Source: Eulemur rufifrons
Taxonomy: Eukaryota > Chordata > Mammalia > Primates > Lemuridae
Length of the DNA: 64,000 nt
Assembly (NCBI RefSeq): GCF_041146395.1
Contig: NC_090986.1
Span: 46,536,001 to 46,600,000 of the forward strand
Reading direction: 5' to 3'
Shown in pieces: positions 10,865 to 23,400 of this stretch. Each line of letters opens with the position of its first letter. Within the stretch, counting starts at the first letter, position 1. Position numbers and translations under genes: made by a program. The notes beneath the pieces were generated by a model. The model had not been told where the DNA came from and did no database searches. It saw only the letters and a list, made by a program, of their open reading frames with translations.

Positions 10865-12230
10865 ATTGCTATTATTTTGAGCATGTTATTATCTGTTAGA
10901 TCTATTAAGGATAAGAAGTATAAGAGCTTTTTATTTTATCTTTGCTTATTCCTTCTTTGATATTCTTTCTTTCTTTATACAGATCTGAGTTTCTGAAATA
11001 TTATTTTCATTCTTTCTAAAGAAGTCTGTTTAACACTTGCAAGGCAGTTCTTCTGGCAATAAATGTCATGAATTATTATTTTAATTTTTTGTCTGAGAAA
11101 CTGTCCTTTATTTTTGAAGGATAATTTTGCAGGGTACACAATACTAGGTTTTTCTTTTTTTTTTTTTTTTTTCCCTCAGTGCTTTAAATATTTCACTCTA
11201 GTCCATTCTTGATTGTATGGTATCTAAGGAGAAGTCAGATGTAATATTTATTCTTGCTCTTCTTTTTTTTTTTTTTTTTTTTCATTTATCCTGTTTGGCA
11301 GTCTCTGAGCTCTCTGGCTTTGTGTTTGGTGTCTAACATTAATTTGGCAAAGTTCTCAGTTTTTATGCTTTCAAACTTTTGTTCTGTTTCTTTCAATCTT
11401 CTCTTTCTGGAATTTTCATTATGCATTTGTTTCATTTTGTATAGTTTTTTTTCACAGTTCGTGGATATTCTGCACTGTATTTTTAAAATTCTTTTTTGTT
11501 TTTGCTTTTCAGTTTTGGCAGTGTCTATTAAGATATCCTTAAGCTCAGAGATTCTTTCTTCAGCCATATCCAGCCCACCAATAAGATCATAAAAAGATAT
11601 TTCTTTTTTACATTATTGTGTATTTGATCTCTAGCATTTTGTTTTGCTTGTGTTTTTAAAATTCCCATCTCTCTGCTTATATTGCCCATCTGTGTTGGCA
11701 TGCCATGCACTTTATCCGTTAGAACCCTTAGCAGTTTAATCATAGTTGTTTGAAATTCCCAGTGTGGTAATTAAATCATCCCTGATATATCTGAATCTGG
11801 TTATGATGCTTGCTCCCGCTCTTCAAGTTGTGTTTTTTGACTTTAGCTATATTTTGCAATTTTTCTTGAGTGCCTGACCTGATATACTGGGTAAAAGGAA
11901 CTGCTATAAACAGATCTTCAGTAATTTAGTGGGAGGGGAAGCATTCTATCGTCCCATTATTAGGCCTCAGTCTTTCAATAAGCTTGTACCACTAGACTGT
12001 AAACTTCACGTGATTTCATTTCTATCCTCTCTTCAGAAGGATAAGGTGGCTAAAGGAAGCTGCAGCTTCACATTTTCCTTCCCCAGGTCAGTTAGACTTT
12101 GATTAAATCCCCACAGGTTAGATTTTGTTTAAATAGTATTTCCTGAGGGCATTTCCAAGTTATCTAAATGAACCTCCCATAAGAAGAAGTAATCACACTC
12201 TAGGAGCATTTTTTTTTCTTTTTTGGTTAA
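10865..12230 (-). mobile_element. Old LINE-1, antisense: ORF1 region and upstream part
   Basis: This continues in the same orientation as 9534-10800 but represents more 5' L1 sequence. TTTTTGAAGGATAATTTTGC, AGGAGAAGTCAGATGTAATA and CTGATATACTGGGTAAAAGGAAC are old-L1 phrases on the antisense strand. On the minus strand, 11286-11567 encodes MAEERISELKD followed by a Lys/Gln/Glu-rich, coiled-coil-like stretch, the style of the L1 ORF1p coiled coil. Most of ORF2 that should lie between the two blocks is absent, so this is either one internally deleted element or two adjacent inserts. Two T runs (11155-11172 and 11263-11282) interrupt it. Confidence 0.65.
11286..11567 (-). pseudogene. LINE-1 ORF1-like coiled-coil remnant
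   Basis: A 93-codon minus-strand open frame. It begins with AEERISELKD, the heptad-rich wording found in the L1 ORF1p coiled coil, and continues with many Lys, Gln and Glu residues. The RNA-recognition and C-terminal domains are not visible. Neighbouring L1 text is in the same orientation. A nearby minus-strand frame (11528-11743) carries the adjacent upstream part in another phase, so the original frame is broken. Confidence 0.5.
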
Positions 12231-12507
12231 CTGGCCTGAGAAACAAAGAGACCATGTCTTATGAAGATAATTTTCTATATTTAAAGTTGACTTTATTAGG
12301 CTTTCTTTTTTAAGGGATGAGACATTGTCTTTTAATTATATACATGATTGTAAATAGTTTTCAGGTAATCAATGAAGCGAATACTGAATACAGCCAAAGT
12401 GAGTGTTGCAGTGAGAAGGAATGCATAGTGCTAAGAGCACTGGTCGGGTGGGATGAGGAAATCATGTCACAGTTTGCTGCTGCAACTTACTAGACTCTAG
12501 GAACTCG

Positions 12508-12613
12508 TTTAATAAAAGGATTTGTTCTGTGAAGTTTGGATTTGGTCAAAGGGCCGCACCTGGGCACCTGGAGGGCCACGTGTGGCCTTGAGGCTGCAGA
12601 CTCCCCACCCCTG
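12508..12613. mobile_element. Half of a hAT-like nonautonomous DNA transposon
   Basis: TTAATAAAAGGATTTGTTCT leads into AAAGGGCCGCACCTGGG and GAGGGCCACGTGTGGCC, and ends at CTCCCCACCCCTG. The end reads inward as CAGGGGTGGGG, which fits the CAG-type termini of hAT transposons. The opposite end is not found to the left, so only one half remains. The exact family is uncertain. The 64-codon frame at 12536-12730 is produced by this GC-rich patch and is not a gene. Confidence 0.5.
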
Positions 12614-12619
12614 TACTGG

Positions 12620-13010
12620 GGTATGGCGCTGACCAAGTCACCCACCTGCTCTCACTGGCAAAATGTGGGCACCAGGAAAGATCACCAATGCAACCTTTCA
12701 CAGTCCCAAGTGATCATGAGAATATTATAAAATATTAGAAATAAACTTTTTAAAATGTTCTTACCATAAACAGGGAAAAAGGCTAAGGGGGAACATGGTG
12801 TCTCGCAACGACTCTGCCTCATAAAAATACTCTTGATCTATAAGTATCTTTGTTAATTTCATTTAATCTTACCAAATTCCTACTAATTTATAGGTGAAAA
12901 TGGCTTAAACTAGAAGCTTCAAAACCTGGTTGATTAGAATTCTCTGATGAGCATCTTCAAAATTCTAATTCCAGGACCCTATTCCAGATTATGAGATCAT
13001 TTTGATTACT
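12620..13010. other. Unassigned spacer
   Basis: No gene recognised. Text such as AATTCTCTGATGAGCATCTTCAAAATTCTAATTCCAGGACCC near 12940-12980 is reminiscent of an old DNA-transposon end, but too weakly to call. Confidence 0.35.
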
Positions 13011-13014
13011 TAAG

Positions 13015-15516
13015 AAAACTGAGTTTTGAAAGGGTTAATTTGTTCCACATCCATGTAACTTTTTGTATTGATTTTGGAATCTTTTAATTGTCACTCTGAT
13101 TAAGTGAATTACTATTATTCTTCAATGACATATGATCTTATTTTGAACAAATGTTTTACATCTTCTGACATTTTGGCAGCTTTCCGCAGGATTAAGTCCT
13201 AAATTGTCTTTTTTGACCTTAAAATAACTTTGCGATGTTTCAGAGTGCTCTAGAACTTCTCAAAGGTTCATAAAAGAGACATATTGAACTAATTAAGACT
13301 TATTTGAGATGTTGAATTATATGGGAAACTTTTTCAAATGCTAAATGATGCCAAATCTTCTTTCAGTTACATTTATGGTTATGTTATTGAAAGAATTTTC
13401 CAGAATTTTATAAAATTCTTAAAAATCTAATGTCATCAGTCATAATTCTAGTTATTATGCTGTATGCCACAAAAATAACTAAATTTTCTTGTCAATTTTG
13501 AACTCTCATCAGCTTTTTAACCATAGGTAATATAAGTTTTTGTCATCCACAGTTATTGTCTTAATTTTTCTCTAAAGACGTCTACAATTAGATTCATGGA
13601 AAAGACTCTAAAGAGTACTTCTTATTACAGGTTTCTCATAACTTTAATATTGTGGAAATGAACTAAGTACAAACTTTTAAAACTCTAATGAAGAAACTAA
13701 TGGGTTTATGAAACTGCTAATCAAGATCAAGCAGAACAAAATTTAATTGCATAAGACTGTATAATTGCTGAAGATAATGTTTTTATAACTTTTATTTAAA
13801 ACATTGTTATTTACTGAAAAGTTTTTTTTTTAGATTTAAGAAAACCTTTTTTCTAAAGCTATCCAAAGTTTACAACAATTTAGTAAAGTATGCAAGTATA
13901 CTTTTTTAAAGAAAAGTGGAAACATTTACTTATTTTCCTTACTTGATCTCTCAAAAATTCAGAAGCTATTCATGAATATTATTATTTTTAGGGCAATATG
14001 GTTATTGTATATGTTCAATAAAAATCTACTCTCTTTAAAACAGGACACAATTGGAAACATTTGTTATATTATCAAAGTCTTTAATGGGATGCCATATTTC
14101 AATTATTTATGTTAACAGGTACTGCAGGAAAAATCTGAAGTCTGTTTTGATTTGGCATTCTAGTCTCAGAAATTCTTTTGCATGAGATTCCTACGTAGTC
14201 AGTAACTATCCTTGCTTCACTTATGTAAATATTATTAAGACAAAAATTGACGAAACTAAACTTATTTTTCAAACCAATTTGTCTTACTCTGATTATCTTT
14301 GATAAAAATCAAGCTGACTATGGAGAGAAGAGTTATGTTTCTAAAGAAAAACTATAATACACCTGTTATTAGATTGTAGCCTTCTGCATTGTTTTCAAGT
14401 GTTTATTATCTACCTATAGACCAGATTAGATCCTAAATTCTTCTAGGTTTCTTCAGTTCAAATTTCTTCCATGGAATTACTAAAAACAGCAACTATTCTG
14501 TTCCTGCAGCCCTGTAAGCTGAAACTAGATGAATGTTAAGGGAAAAGCCTTATGTCTGATGTACAGGCCACAAAGAAAATTAACCAAATTGTCCAATGCC
14601 ACAACCAGGCCTTATATACAGATTTTCCTAAGATGTCAGAACAAGACTATATATCATAATGGGACTCCTACCTCTTTTGTCGCTGATGTTTTTCACTTGG
14701 CAGGATAATGGTGTAATTGAAATTTCACAATCAGTAGTTTCTGCTGGTGACTTGACAGAACCTGTCATAAGAGGAAGAGATACTTTAGTCTACCTAGTGA
14801 GTAACTTTGGCAACATCCCTAATACGACTGTTGCTCACTCTCTCTGCTTTAATTCATCTGAGTCAGAGGACACTAGATGATAAAACTGATGTATATTATC
14901 TATCAGTTAAGTAAGCTAATTCCTGTCCTATTGCTAGTACTACATATTGTACCAAGATAAATTCCTTTGGGAAAGTTGAGATGCATATACATAAAATAAA
15001 ACAGTCCACATGGTTAAAATAAGTCTCACCTAATTTTCCATGGCCAGTTGATTTATTCAATTGACTGCCTTTAAGCCTAGGTTCATGGCTCAAAACTGGT
15101 ATGCAAACTGAGATTATCATATTACTATTAATTTTACTTTACATTTTCTTTCCTTAATTTTGTACCTATTACTTGTGAAATCTGCAAAACTACAATTCTT
15201 AACAGATTAATTCTGGAATTCTGGTCCAGGACTTTGAGATGTTAGCCAACACATCTGAAACAGACAAAATTGAACTTAACAATGAACTCCAGGTAGAATT
15301 AGCCTGCCAGCCTCACCCTCCAAAGCTCCCTCCTTGTTCAAATGTGGCTAAAAGGTTTTGACACTGACTCCTATTCATCAATTACTCGCTCCAACATGGG
15401 ACTGGACCAACAACCCAGGAAAGATCCATCCTCACACCATGGGACAATTAAAAGCTAGTTAGGGGATGATTGATCAGTGAAGCTTTCAGAGAAAGAATTT
15501 AATCAAAAACGGGAAA
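13015..15516 (+). mobile_element. Decayed internal region of an ERV1-class endogenous retrovirus
   Basis: This lies directly upstream of the LTR at 15517-16025 and ends in a purine-rich stretch (TCAAAAACGGGAAA at 15503-15516) where a polypurine tract is expected. The text resembles MER34-type internal sequence from memory. All coding capacity is lost. The only longer plus-strand frame, 14659-14880 (73 codons, a hydrophobic start then a polar stretch with two N-x-S/T sites), sits where an env start could be, but it is not demonstrably env and it is broken. No 5' LTR was found. The left boundary is uncertain, and the part before about 14500 is the weaker half of the call. Confidence 0.4.
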
Positions 15517-16025
15517 TGTGAAAATTATTGAAATCAAAATGAAGTCACTCGTGTTAAAAACGCTCACACACAGAGTCAGGGAAGGCCATGAAGGGAGGGT
15601 TCTCACACACAAATGCCTGGTATCAAGAATTATCACACATATGATAAGCAAGATAATTTAGGAAGCAATAAATTATGCTATAAAAAAAAGAATTATCACA
15701 AAAAACACTGTAAAAACAACAACTTTGCACACAGGCAGTCATGACCTTACACAAAAAGATACTTCTGGTAGGACATTTGCCCAGCAAGTGCCTGTCTAAC
15801 TTCAGACTAGTTCTATATTTGTTATTGATCCTTGTAACCAAGAATAATTATCTCAAAATAATTATGTAATCCTTCTAATTTTTTTCTTTAAAAATATTTG
15901 TCTTCCTTTATGTCCCTAAATGCACACATAGTTTACTATAGAGAACATATTCCCATGGCAATACTCATTCCTGAATAAATATCTGTTTTTTAGAGAACCT
16001 GTCCCTGTCTATTATTTAAATTGAC
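15517..16025 (+). mobile_element. 3' LTR of an ERV1-class element, MER34-like
   Basis: It begins TGTGAAAATTATTGAAATCA immediately after the purine tract and ends with ...AAATTGACA, giving the TG...CA ends of an LTR over about 509 bases. Inside are AAAATGAAGTCACTCGTGTT, TAAAAAGATACTTCTGG-like text and CAAGAATAATTATCTCAAAA. A polyadenylation signal AATAAA lies at 15974-15979, about 50 bases before the end, followed by AGAGAACCTGTCCCTGTCTA. The family name is from resemblance and needs a library search. Confidence 0.6.
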
Positions 16026-16029
16026 ATCT

Positions 16030-16650
16030 GCATCATATTTTAGATTGCATATGTAAACATCAGAACTAATAGGGACCTTGGCAAATCAGAAACACTGAAC
16101 AGATTCACATTCAATTACATTGGATTTACTTTTAGTACAAGAACTATGCGGAATACAGGTGAAAAAAATTCTGTAACTATCATTCTGCAAACTCTTAATA
16201 AAAGACAAAAGTACTCTCCTGGAGTACAACACCATGTGTTCCAGGAATAAATCTGCCACTATTAGGTTATATCATTTAGCCCCACTAGAACAGTTCATTC
16301 ATCTGTAAAATTAGGTGGCTTGAGTAGGAAATCTCATACAATGCACATGAGGAAGTGAGTAAAAGACATTGTATTTAATATAGGCATCCACAAAATCAAT
16401 AATGAATAGAATTACCATTAGAAGGGATGATTTGTATGTACTAGAAAAAAGAATACAATGTTTGGCTATTTTTAGTCACTTCATGCTTCTTAAGGCAAAT
16501 TTAATTTGGCATTGAAGGAAATTAGTGTCAAACTGTCAGTCATGCTTTAAAAGTGCATACCAAACCTGACATCTGAACAGAATGTTAGCTTTAGCTGAAA
16601 GGTATACCTTGTTTTTTCATTTTTATTTTGAACATTCATTTGTAATTTAT
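16030..16650. other. Unassigned AT-rich sequence
   Basis: No gene or recognised repeat between the LTR and the next L1. Confidence 0.5.
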
Positions 16651-16654
16651 CATA

Positions 16655-17355
16655 TTAAAATAGACAATCTACAGAATGGGATAAAATATTTGCATGCTAT
16701 ATATCTGATAAAGGACTGATAACTAGAATCTGTATAGAACTCAGGAAAATCAACAAGAAAAAAATCAAGCAACCCCATTAAAAAGTGGGCAAAGAACATG
16801 AACAGAAACTTTTCAAAAGAAGACAGACTAAAGGCCAACAAACATATGAAAAAATGCTCAACATCTCTAATCATCAGGGAAATACAAGTGAAAAACACAA
16901 TGAGATATCACCTAATTCCAGTGAAAATGGTTTTTATCAAAAAGTCCCAAAATAACAATGTTGGCAAGGATGTGGAGAGATAGGAACACTCTTACACCGC
17001 TGGTGGGACTACACAGTAGTACAATCTCTAATACGGAAAGTAGTATGGAGACACCTCAAAGAACTAAAAGGAGAACTACCATTTGCTCCAGAAAATCCCA
17101 CTACTGGGTATTTACCTAAAGGAAAAAAAGAAATTCTATAAACAAGACATCTGCACTTGAACATTTATAGCAGCACAATTCACAACTGCAAAGATGTGGA
17201 AACAACCCCAGTGCCTATCAATACTTGAGTGGATTAATAAAATATGTTATATGTATACCATGGAGTTCTACTCAGTCATAAAAAATGGTAAACTACCTCT
17301 TGGATTAACCTAGATGGAGCTGTAGCTCATTCTTCTAACTGAAATAGCATAAGAA
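16655..17355 (+). mobile_element. LINE-1 ORF2 C-terminal fragment without its 3' end
   Basis: The plus strand follows L1 ORF2 from TCTACAGAATGGGATAAAAT through CATTAAAAAGTGGGCAAAGA, ATGAAAAAATGCTCAACATC, TTGGCAAGGATGTGGAGAGA, CACTACTGGGTATTTACCTA and GATGTGGAAACAACCCCAGT to TCATTCTTCTAACTGAAATA. It then stops without 3' UTR or A tail. The frame is interrupted by stops; 16798-16983 is one surviving 61-codon piece. Absence of both ends points to an older copy that was later trimmed or deleted. Confidence 0.88.
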
Positions 17356-17359
17356 TATT

Positions 17360-19377
17360 GTGTATTTTTAGTATATTTTCAGTAGATGGGAAAATTTATA
17401 AAGTGGGTCCTCTCATTAGGTTAGTCCTAAATTTGCATTCTATGTTTTTTCTTTAGTACTTATCATAATTTTAGAAAATTATTTGCGTGACCGTCTGTTA
17501 AATATCATCTCTGTTATACTCTTAGTGCTTGGAGAATAGGGTTTATTTTATCAATATTTTTTCACTATAGCACCTACTTATGATTAGATATAATCTTCAG
17601 ATATAGTCTTATTTTATTAAATATTTGTAGAAGGAATGCATGAATAAATGTATACATGATGAATGAATAAATGAATTAATCAGAATCTCTTGTATTTAGA
17701 ATGCAACTGCAGCATGTTGGTACAGGTCTGGTGGGCGAGTTTTCATGCAGGCAGATTCTGTCATAAGACTCCATGAATATGTACAATTATTATGTATCAA
17801 TAAAAAATTAAAAATATCCCACCAATAAAAGAAAAAGATTATATAGGACTTCATTTGAGGGGCCTCAAGAGTTTTGTTTTGGACTTCAAATTGTAAAAAC
17901 AATAAAGTTTATATGGGGAAGGGTGAGATCACTCAATAAAGCACAGCTTGCCTATGTGATTTATTTAGGCCATTGGATTTTTAATTCCAAGTGCTTTAGT
18001 CAGTTTTATATAGGCTATTACAAATCTTCTCCCTCTTTATTCTGTTCAGGATAACATCCAGCATCACAAAAGGAACCATTAGGAGATGAACTTCTGTGAA
18101 ATCCTATGGCCTACTGGCAATTTCTCTCAGGTTCTCAATTTGGATTTGGATTGTTGATTAGATAACCATTGATCATGGTTATGTATTTTAGAGCTGCTGA
18201 GTGCAGGTTCGAAACCAGTGCTATAATTGACTACATCAATGAATAAAGAGAAAAGGGGTTTTTACAGCACAGGAGTTATCTTCCTGAATTGGAGGGGTGG
18301 AAAGAATCAATGAAAGTGTGGGAAACAGTGGCTAGGAGGAAAGTACGAACAGTTTAATCTAGAAACTCTATAACTCTAGGATTCCTTTTGTTCAGAACTA
18401 GAAGAAAAGAGTAGTGAGATATAAGAGGCCTTGCACTCTATTATGTTAATAACAGACAGAGTTTGGGTACTATAAAAGGAACATCACCAATTCAAGGAAG
18501 AATGTGATAATTCTAAAGACTCTTTTTGTCTTTTAGAAAAGTCAATTTAAAAAAATATAAAATGTTTAAATTCAGCATTTAGTATTTGTCCTCAACATTT
18601 TTAGAGAAGGGCTAAGGCTAAATTTGTTTTAGTGATTCATCTTATACCTGACATATTTAAGGAAAATGGGAAAGAAAATAGAATATGACAAGAATTCCTA
18701 CCTCTGGATAGAAGACACGACCCTTTTATCAGAATTTTAGAGGTCAAAGTTATTCGTGGCTTGAAAAAGTAAAAGGTTGAGAACTAGAGAGATCTGAGAA
18801 AGAACAAAGAATAGAGGCTAATGAAACATCAACAAAAACAAATTTAGTTCAACAGTCTCTTTGAGGACATTTTCCAATTGCAAGAAATAAAAGAACGTGT
18901 AGGACCCATTCCTGGGATAACCAGAGAAAAACTGATAGAATCTCTGTCCTAACTTTAAGAATCCTCTTTCAGTTCAGCATTTAAGTGCCAGAAGCCCAGG
19001 AGTAAATAAGTAAATAAATATATTAATTAATTAGCTTAAGGAAAAGGAAGAAAGGCCCAATTTCTAAAGAGTAAACATGTTTCAGATATCACAGACTTAG
19101 GAGGAACCCTCATCTTTCCCAGGCAATGAGAAGGCAGTACCCCAATTAATCTTGATAGAAGAGTTCTACCACTTGAAATTTTGTTCACATATTTTGTATT
19201 CTAAATAGTGCTACAAAGAAGCAACTTCTTAGTAATTATGAGTTCAAAAAATGTTTTTACTGCTTTTGTCTACATTTATTACTCTACTCCCTTCCTTGAA
19301 ACAATTAAATATCTCCTATGTCTGTGCTGACAAGTGTAGGCAAACATTTCTCAGAAGGATATGCAAATCTAAAAATT
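17360..19377. other. Mostly unassigned; possible L1 tail near 17770
   Basis: No gene recognised. AATATGTACAATTATTATGT followed by ATCAATAAAAAATTAAAAAT (17776-17815) resembles an L1 3' terminus, but nothing upstream supports a longer copy. A TAAA-repeat patch lies at 19003-19030. Confidence 0.4.
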
Positions 19378-19392
19378 ACTTGTGGGGCTTTT
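19378..19392 (+). repeat. Left TSD of the 19.4-kb antisense L1
   Basis: ACTTGTGGGGCTTTT, repeated as ACTTGTGGAGCTTTT at 20437-20451 (14 of 15 identical). Confidence 0.8.
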
Positions 19393-20436
19393 ATTTTATT
19401 TTATTTTTTATTAAGAGTACATAATAGTTGTATGTCTGGTATCCGTAACCTCAGGCATATCTTAACATATCTTTGTGTTAGTAACATTCCAATTCCACTC
19501 TTTTAGTTATTTTAAAGTATACCCTAACTTATTGTTGACTATAGTAACTTTGTTGTGCTATCAAATATTGTTCATTCTAGTTAACTAACTATATTTTTGT
19601 ACCCATTAAAGATTACCACATTATCCTCCCTCCCTGCTACTCTGGTAACCATCATTCTACTCTCTGTCTCCATGAGATCAATTGCTTTTAATATTTATCC
19701 TCCACATATGAGTGAGAACATGTGAGATTTGTCTTTCTGTGCTTGGCTTATTTCACTTAACATAATGTCCTTCAATTCCATCCATGTTGTTGCAGATGGA
19801 AGGATTTCATTCTTTTTGTGGCTGTATAATATTCCATTGTGTATATGGACCACAATTTTTCTATTCACTTATCTGTGGATGGACACTTAGGTTGATTCCA
19901 TATCTTGGCTATTGTGAATAGTGCTGCCTGCAATAAACCTGAGAGTGCAGATTATCTTTTCTATATACTGAATTCCGCTCCTTTGGATATATACACAGCA
20001 GTGGGATTGCTGTGTCATATGGTAGTTCTATTTTTAGTTTTTTGAGGAGCCTCCATACTATTCTCCATTGTGGTTGCACTAATTTATGTTCATACCAACA
20101 GTGTACGAAGGTTCCCCTTTCTCCACATCCTTGCCAGCATTCATTATTGCCTGTCTTTTTGATAAAGGCCATTTTAACTGGGGTGAGATGATATCTTATT
20201 GTAGTTTTGATTTGCATTTCTCTGATGACTAATGATGCTGAGCATTTTTTCATATACCTGTTGGTTATTTGTATGTAATCTTTTGAGAGATGTTTATTTG
20301 GGTCCTTTGTTCATTTTTTAATTGGATTATTTAATTTTTTTTGTCCCCATTGAATTGTTGGAGCTCCTTATATATCCTATCTATTAATCCTTTGTCAGAT
20401 GGGTAGTTTGCAAATATTTTCTCCCATTCCATAGGT
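19393..20436 (-). mobile_element. 5'-truncated LINE-1, antisense, TSD-bounded
   Basis: The plus strand starts with the complement of an A-rich tail (ATTTTATTTTATTTTTTATT). It then follows the antisense 3' UTR (TTGTTGACTATAGTAACTTT, AGATTACCACATTATCCTCC) and antisense ORF2: ACATATGAGTGAGAACATGT, AATATTCCATTGTGTATATG, GATGGACACTTAGGTTGATT, CAGTGGGATTGCTGTGTCAT and CAAATATTTTCTCCCATTCC. The minus-strand frame 19909-20253 (114 codons) is an ORF2 C-terminal piece ([20 protein letters not shown]...) interrupted by mutations. The TSD limits the element to about 1.04 kb. Confidence 0.93.
19909..20253 (-). pseudogene. LINE-1 ORF2 C-terminal remnant
   Basis: An open minus-strand frame inside the 19.4-kb L1. 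The opening text [13 protein letters not shown] and the later [17 protein letters not shown] correspond to the ORF2p C-terminal segment ('...[18 protein letters not shown]...' style). There is no reverse transcriptase or endonuclease motif. The frame is broken on both sides. Confidence 0.8.
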
Positions 20437-20451
20437 ACTTGTGGAGCTTTT

Positions 20452-23400
20452 AACAGTAAAAAATATCAAGTTCAACTACTGTCCCTCAAGCAAACATATG
20501 GAATCCAATATGTTAGAAAAATGTGTGTACATGTATGTATTTAAATAGCTACTGAGTTGATTTCTATGTGAGCTTCTGACTTTATACTTTAAAATTTTAT
20601 TGTCATGTAAATTGTTTTTAAGCATTTCAATTTTGCATCAGACATACTTTTTTTTGAGGAAAGTAGTATCTGGATCATAAAAAAACGGTAGCTGTTTGCA
20701 TTTGTTTCTAGAGAATTGATTTTTTTTCTAAATATCGTGGAAATTATGCAGGTGCTAAAATACTCTCATGGGTCTTGTTGACCAGCTGGAATGTCAGCAA
20801 AGTAGGCACACAAGACTGACTGAAGTTAAACTAACCAACTTTGCAGATGTTAGATGAAGATATGAGTCTAATTACTGCAGCCAATGACTCAAGTGGCTAC
20901 AGCTGGGGAAAAATCCAGGCTTTCGTTTGTCACATTAGTGTGGCATTTAAGCTAGGACTCAGTTGAACAAAGACATGATAGTGGAGAAATGTTTTTGAAA
21001 ATAACTTTATTTCAAGGGTGAAGAAATTTTATTTAGGAGACTTTAATTCCTCAGTAGGAATAAAGAGATTGTCTTAGGAAATGTGTTTTGAAATTTAGTT
21101 TTTTCACATTGTTAAATTGCTGACAAGTCATTATAGTCAGAGCTCTCATAATTTACTTTCATATAACAGATGTGATAGATTAACCAATGTTTTATATTCT
21201 TTCTAATAGCCATGACAATAGCTATTTTTGATTAATATTCTTATGCTTACCAAGGATGTGTTATATCATTCCCATGACTGTTTATACTACTTTCAGCATG
21301 TATTTTATTTATGTGATTAAGTAATATGTAAAAGGATGAGGCATGAGAATGGAAAAAATAGATTTATTTTGTCCTATATGTATTAAGGAGAATACTTGGA
21401 AGATAGTCCCTTAAGGCAAATAATTTAAAAGAAATTGCTGTCAAATTGGTCTTGACAAAGAGTTTGAAAAGGTTCAGGAGTGATGGGAAAGTAAAGTATA
21501 TAGAAGGATTCTATATTCAGAATAATTTTTCAATTATTTTTAAGTTCCCTTCCTTTTTTAAAAATGTAGGAAACAAAATAGGTGTATTATGGAAGTAATA
21601 AGAAAGATTTTTAATAAGATACATCATTGATAAATTGATTTAAGTTAAAATAAAATATATAGATAACGTGTATTATGTTGATTCATGAGCTAATACATCC
21701 CTTCAATCAGAGAAGTATTCTATTTTCTGATGTTCTGGAGGCAAATTTAAAAGAGCATTTAGAGAAGCCCTTGATCCATATGATGTACTGCTTATCCCAT
21801 TAGTCCCAGAATGATCAATAGAAACCATAGAAAAGAGCAGGGATAGTGGCCTCACCACAGTATTTACAGAAATTCTCTGATCCTCTATTCATCTGTTCCT
21901 GAAAGTGAAAATTAATGCTCCTAATTGACAACAGGTTTGACCAACACTATAAGAAACTGGAGGAAAGATTGAACTAAATGTAGCCTCTGGTATAAGATAT
22001 CTATGGATAGCATCCTACTCTTTCTCCAAAGAGAGGTATTGATCTGCTGCATCTCACATTCCAAAACACTGATCACATGCATTTTATAGTAAAGTTTAAA
22101 GTTCAACATGCAGGATTATGACTCCTTCCTCTCTCTCCTTACAGTTGATTTAGTGGATGAGTGCTAAAGAACCCTCTCATACTGGAGACTTTTGGACCAT
22201 CAAAATTTCAGCGTTCCAACCATGGAAGTCAAAGCACTGAAATCACTGGGGGACTGTCCCTTGATGTAGTCCATGCTTAGCTCTTACTCTCCTCAAAGAC
22301 AGTGTGGAGTTAAATATTTTATCATCTTATGTCTAGAACATTCTATACATGGAGACTTTGAGTGACTTGAAAAGATCATCATTAACAAGTTTGGGTAAAG
22401 AAATGTGTATACCCCTTCATCATGGAACCTGGTATAAATTTATGTTTATGAAGGCAAACTCATTTCTCATTAGTAGTTTTGAAAATTAGAATTGGATTAA
22501 CATTTAATATCCTTCTTAGTACCTTACTTAAATTTTTAAAAATTGATAATATGAAGAAATAATAAATATTTTTTTTTTAAATTCAAACTTTATCTATATG
22601 CCTTCAAATCATGTCTGGAGTACCCACTGTTAAATACCATCTAAGTGTGTCATGCTTCTAAAATGGTTAGATGATCACAGATCAAGTAGAACTTACACCC
22701 AAGTTTCTTACCTTAAGAAGGAAAAGTTCTAATGTGAAATAAGATTCCAGAATGGAGAGTTGAAACTTTTCTTTGGACTAGTGGAAACTCTTCATTTCCT
22801 ATCATTACTCTATATTACTGTTTTCTGGCTGATCCTTCAGTTTCTGCCTTTGTTGTAGATACGGTAATAGGGGAACACAAAAATCTCCCAATTGGGAAAC
22901 ATACTAATTCATATACTTGTAAGACCAAATGAGGCTCAGAAAATTTAAAACATGCATTGACCACACAGGCCAACTTTTAAAGCAATGATTTTGTTACTAT
23001 AGTTAGAATGTTATGAATATAAACTATCAAAAATTCACAAAACATGTCATTTGTCTTGTTTTTCCTTTCTAGTCTAGGCTTTTTGAAATCCATACTCAAA
23101 TTTGGTTCATCTCATTTTCATATGTCAAAAGTCTGTAGCGATGTTTTAGTAAAATATCTATTTTAATCATTTATTTTTTGTCTTGATCTTTTAATTGATC
23201 AAGTGGTGAGTGGATAATTATTGAAATTTCCAGGAATTTGAAATTGGGACTCTGACCTCACTTTCTTGGGAAACCAGCTAAAAATTTATGAACATCCATT
23301 GAAGGTGATGATTTCAATGCTGTTTGTAGCTCTGGCCTTAGTCCCCACTCGGGCAATTTTCTTCTTTTTTCCAGTGACAATAAGCATAGTACAGAGAAAT

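Noticed and set aside
12536..12730. A small Trp/Cys-containing protein
   Set aside because: The frame is created by the GC-rich end of a hAT-like repeat and carries on into unrelated sequence.
14659..14880. A retained retroviral env gene
   Set aside because: Only 73 codons, with stops beyond, and no cleavage site or fusion/transmembrane layout visible. At most a broken leader; described within the ERV entry.
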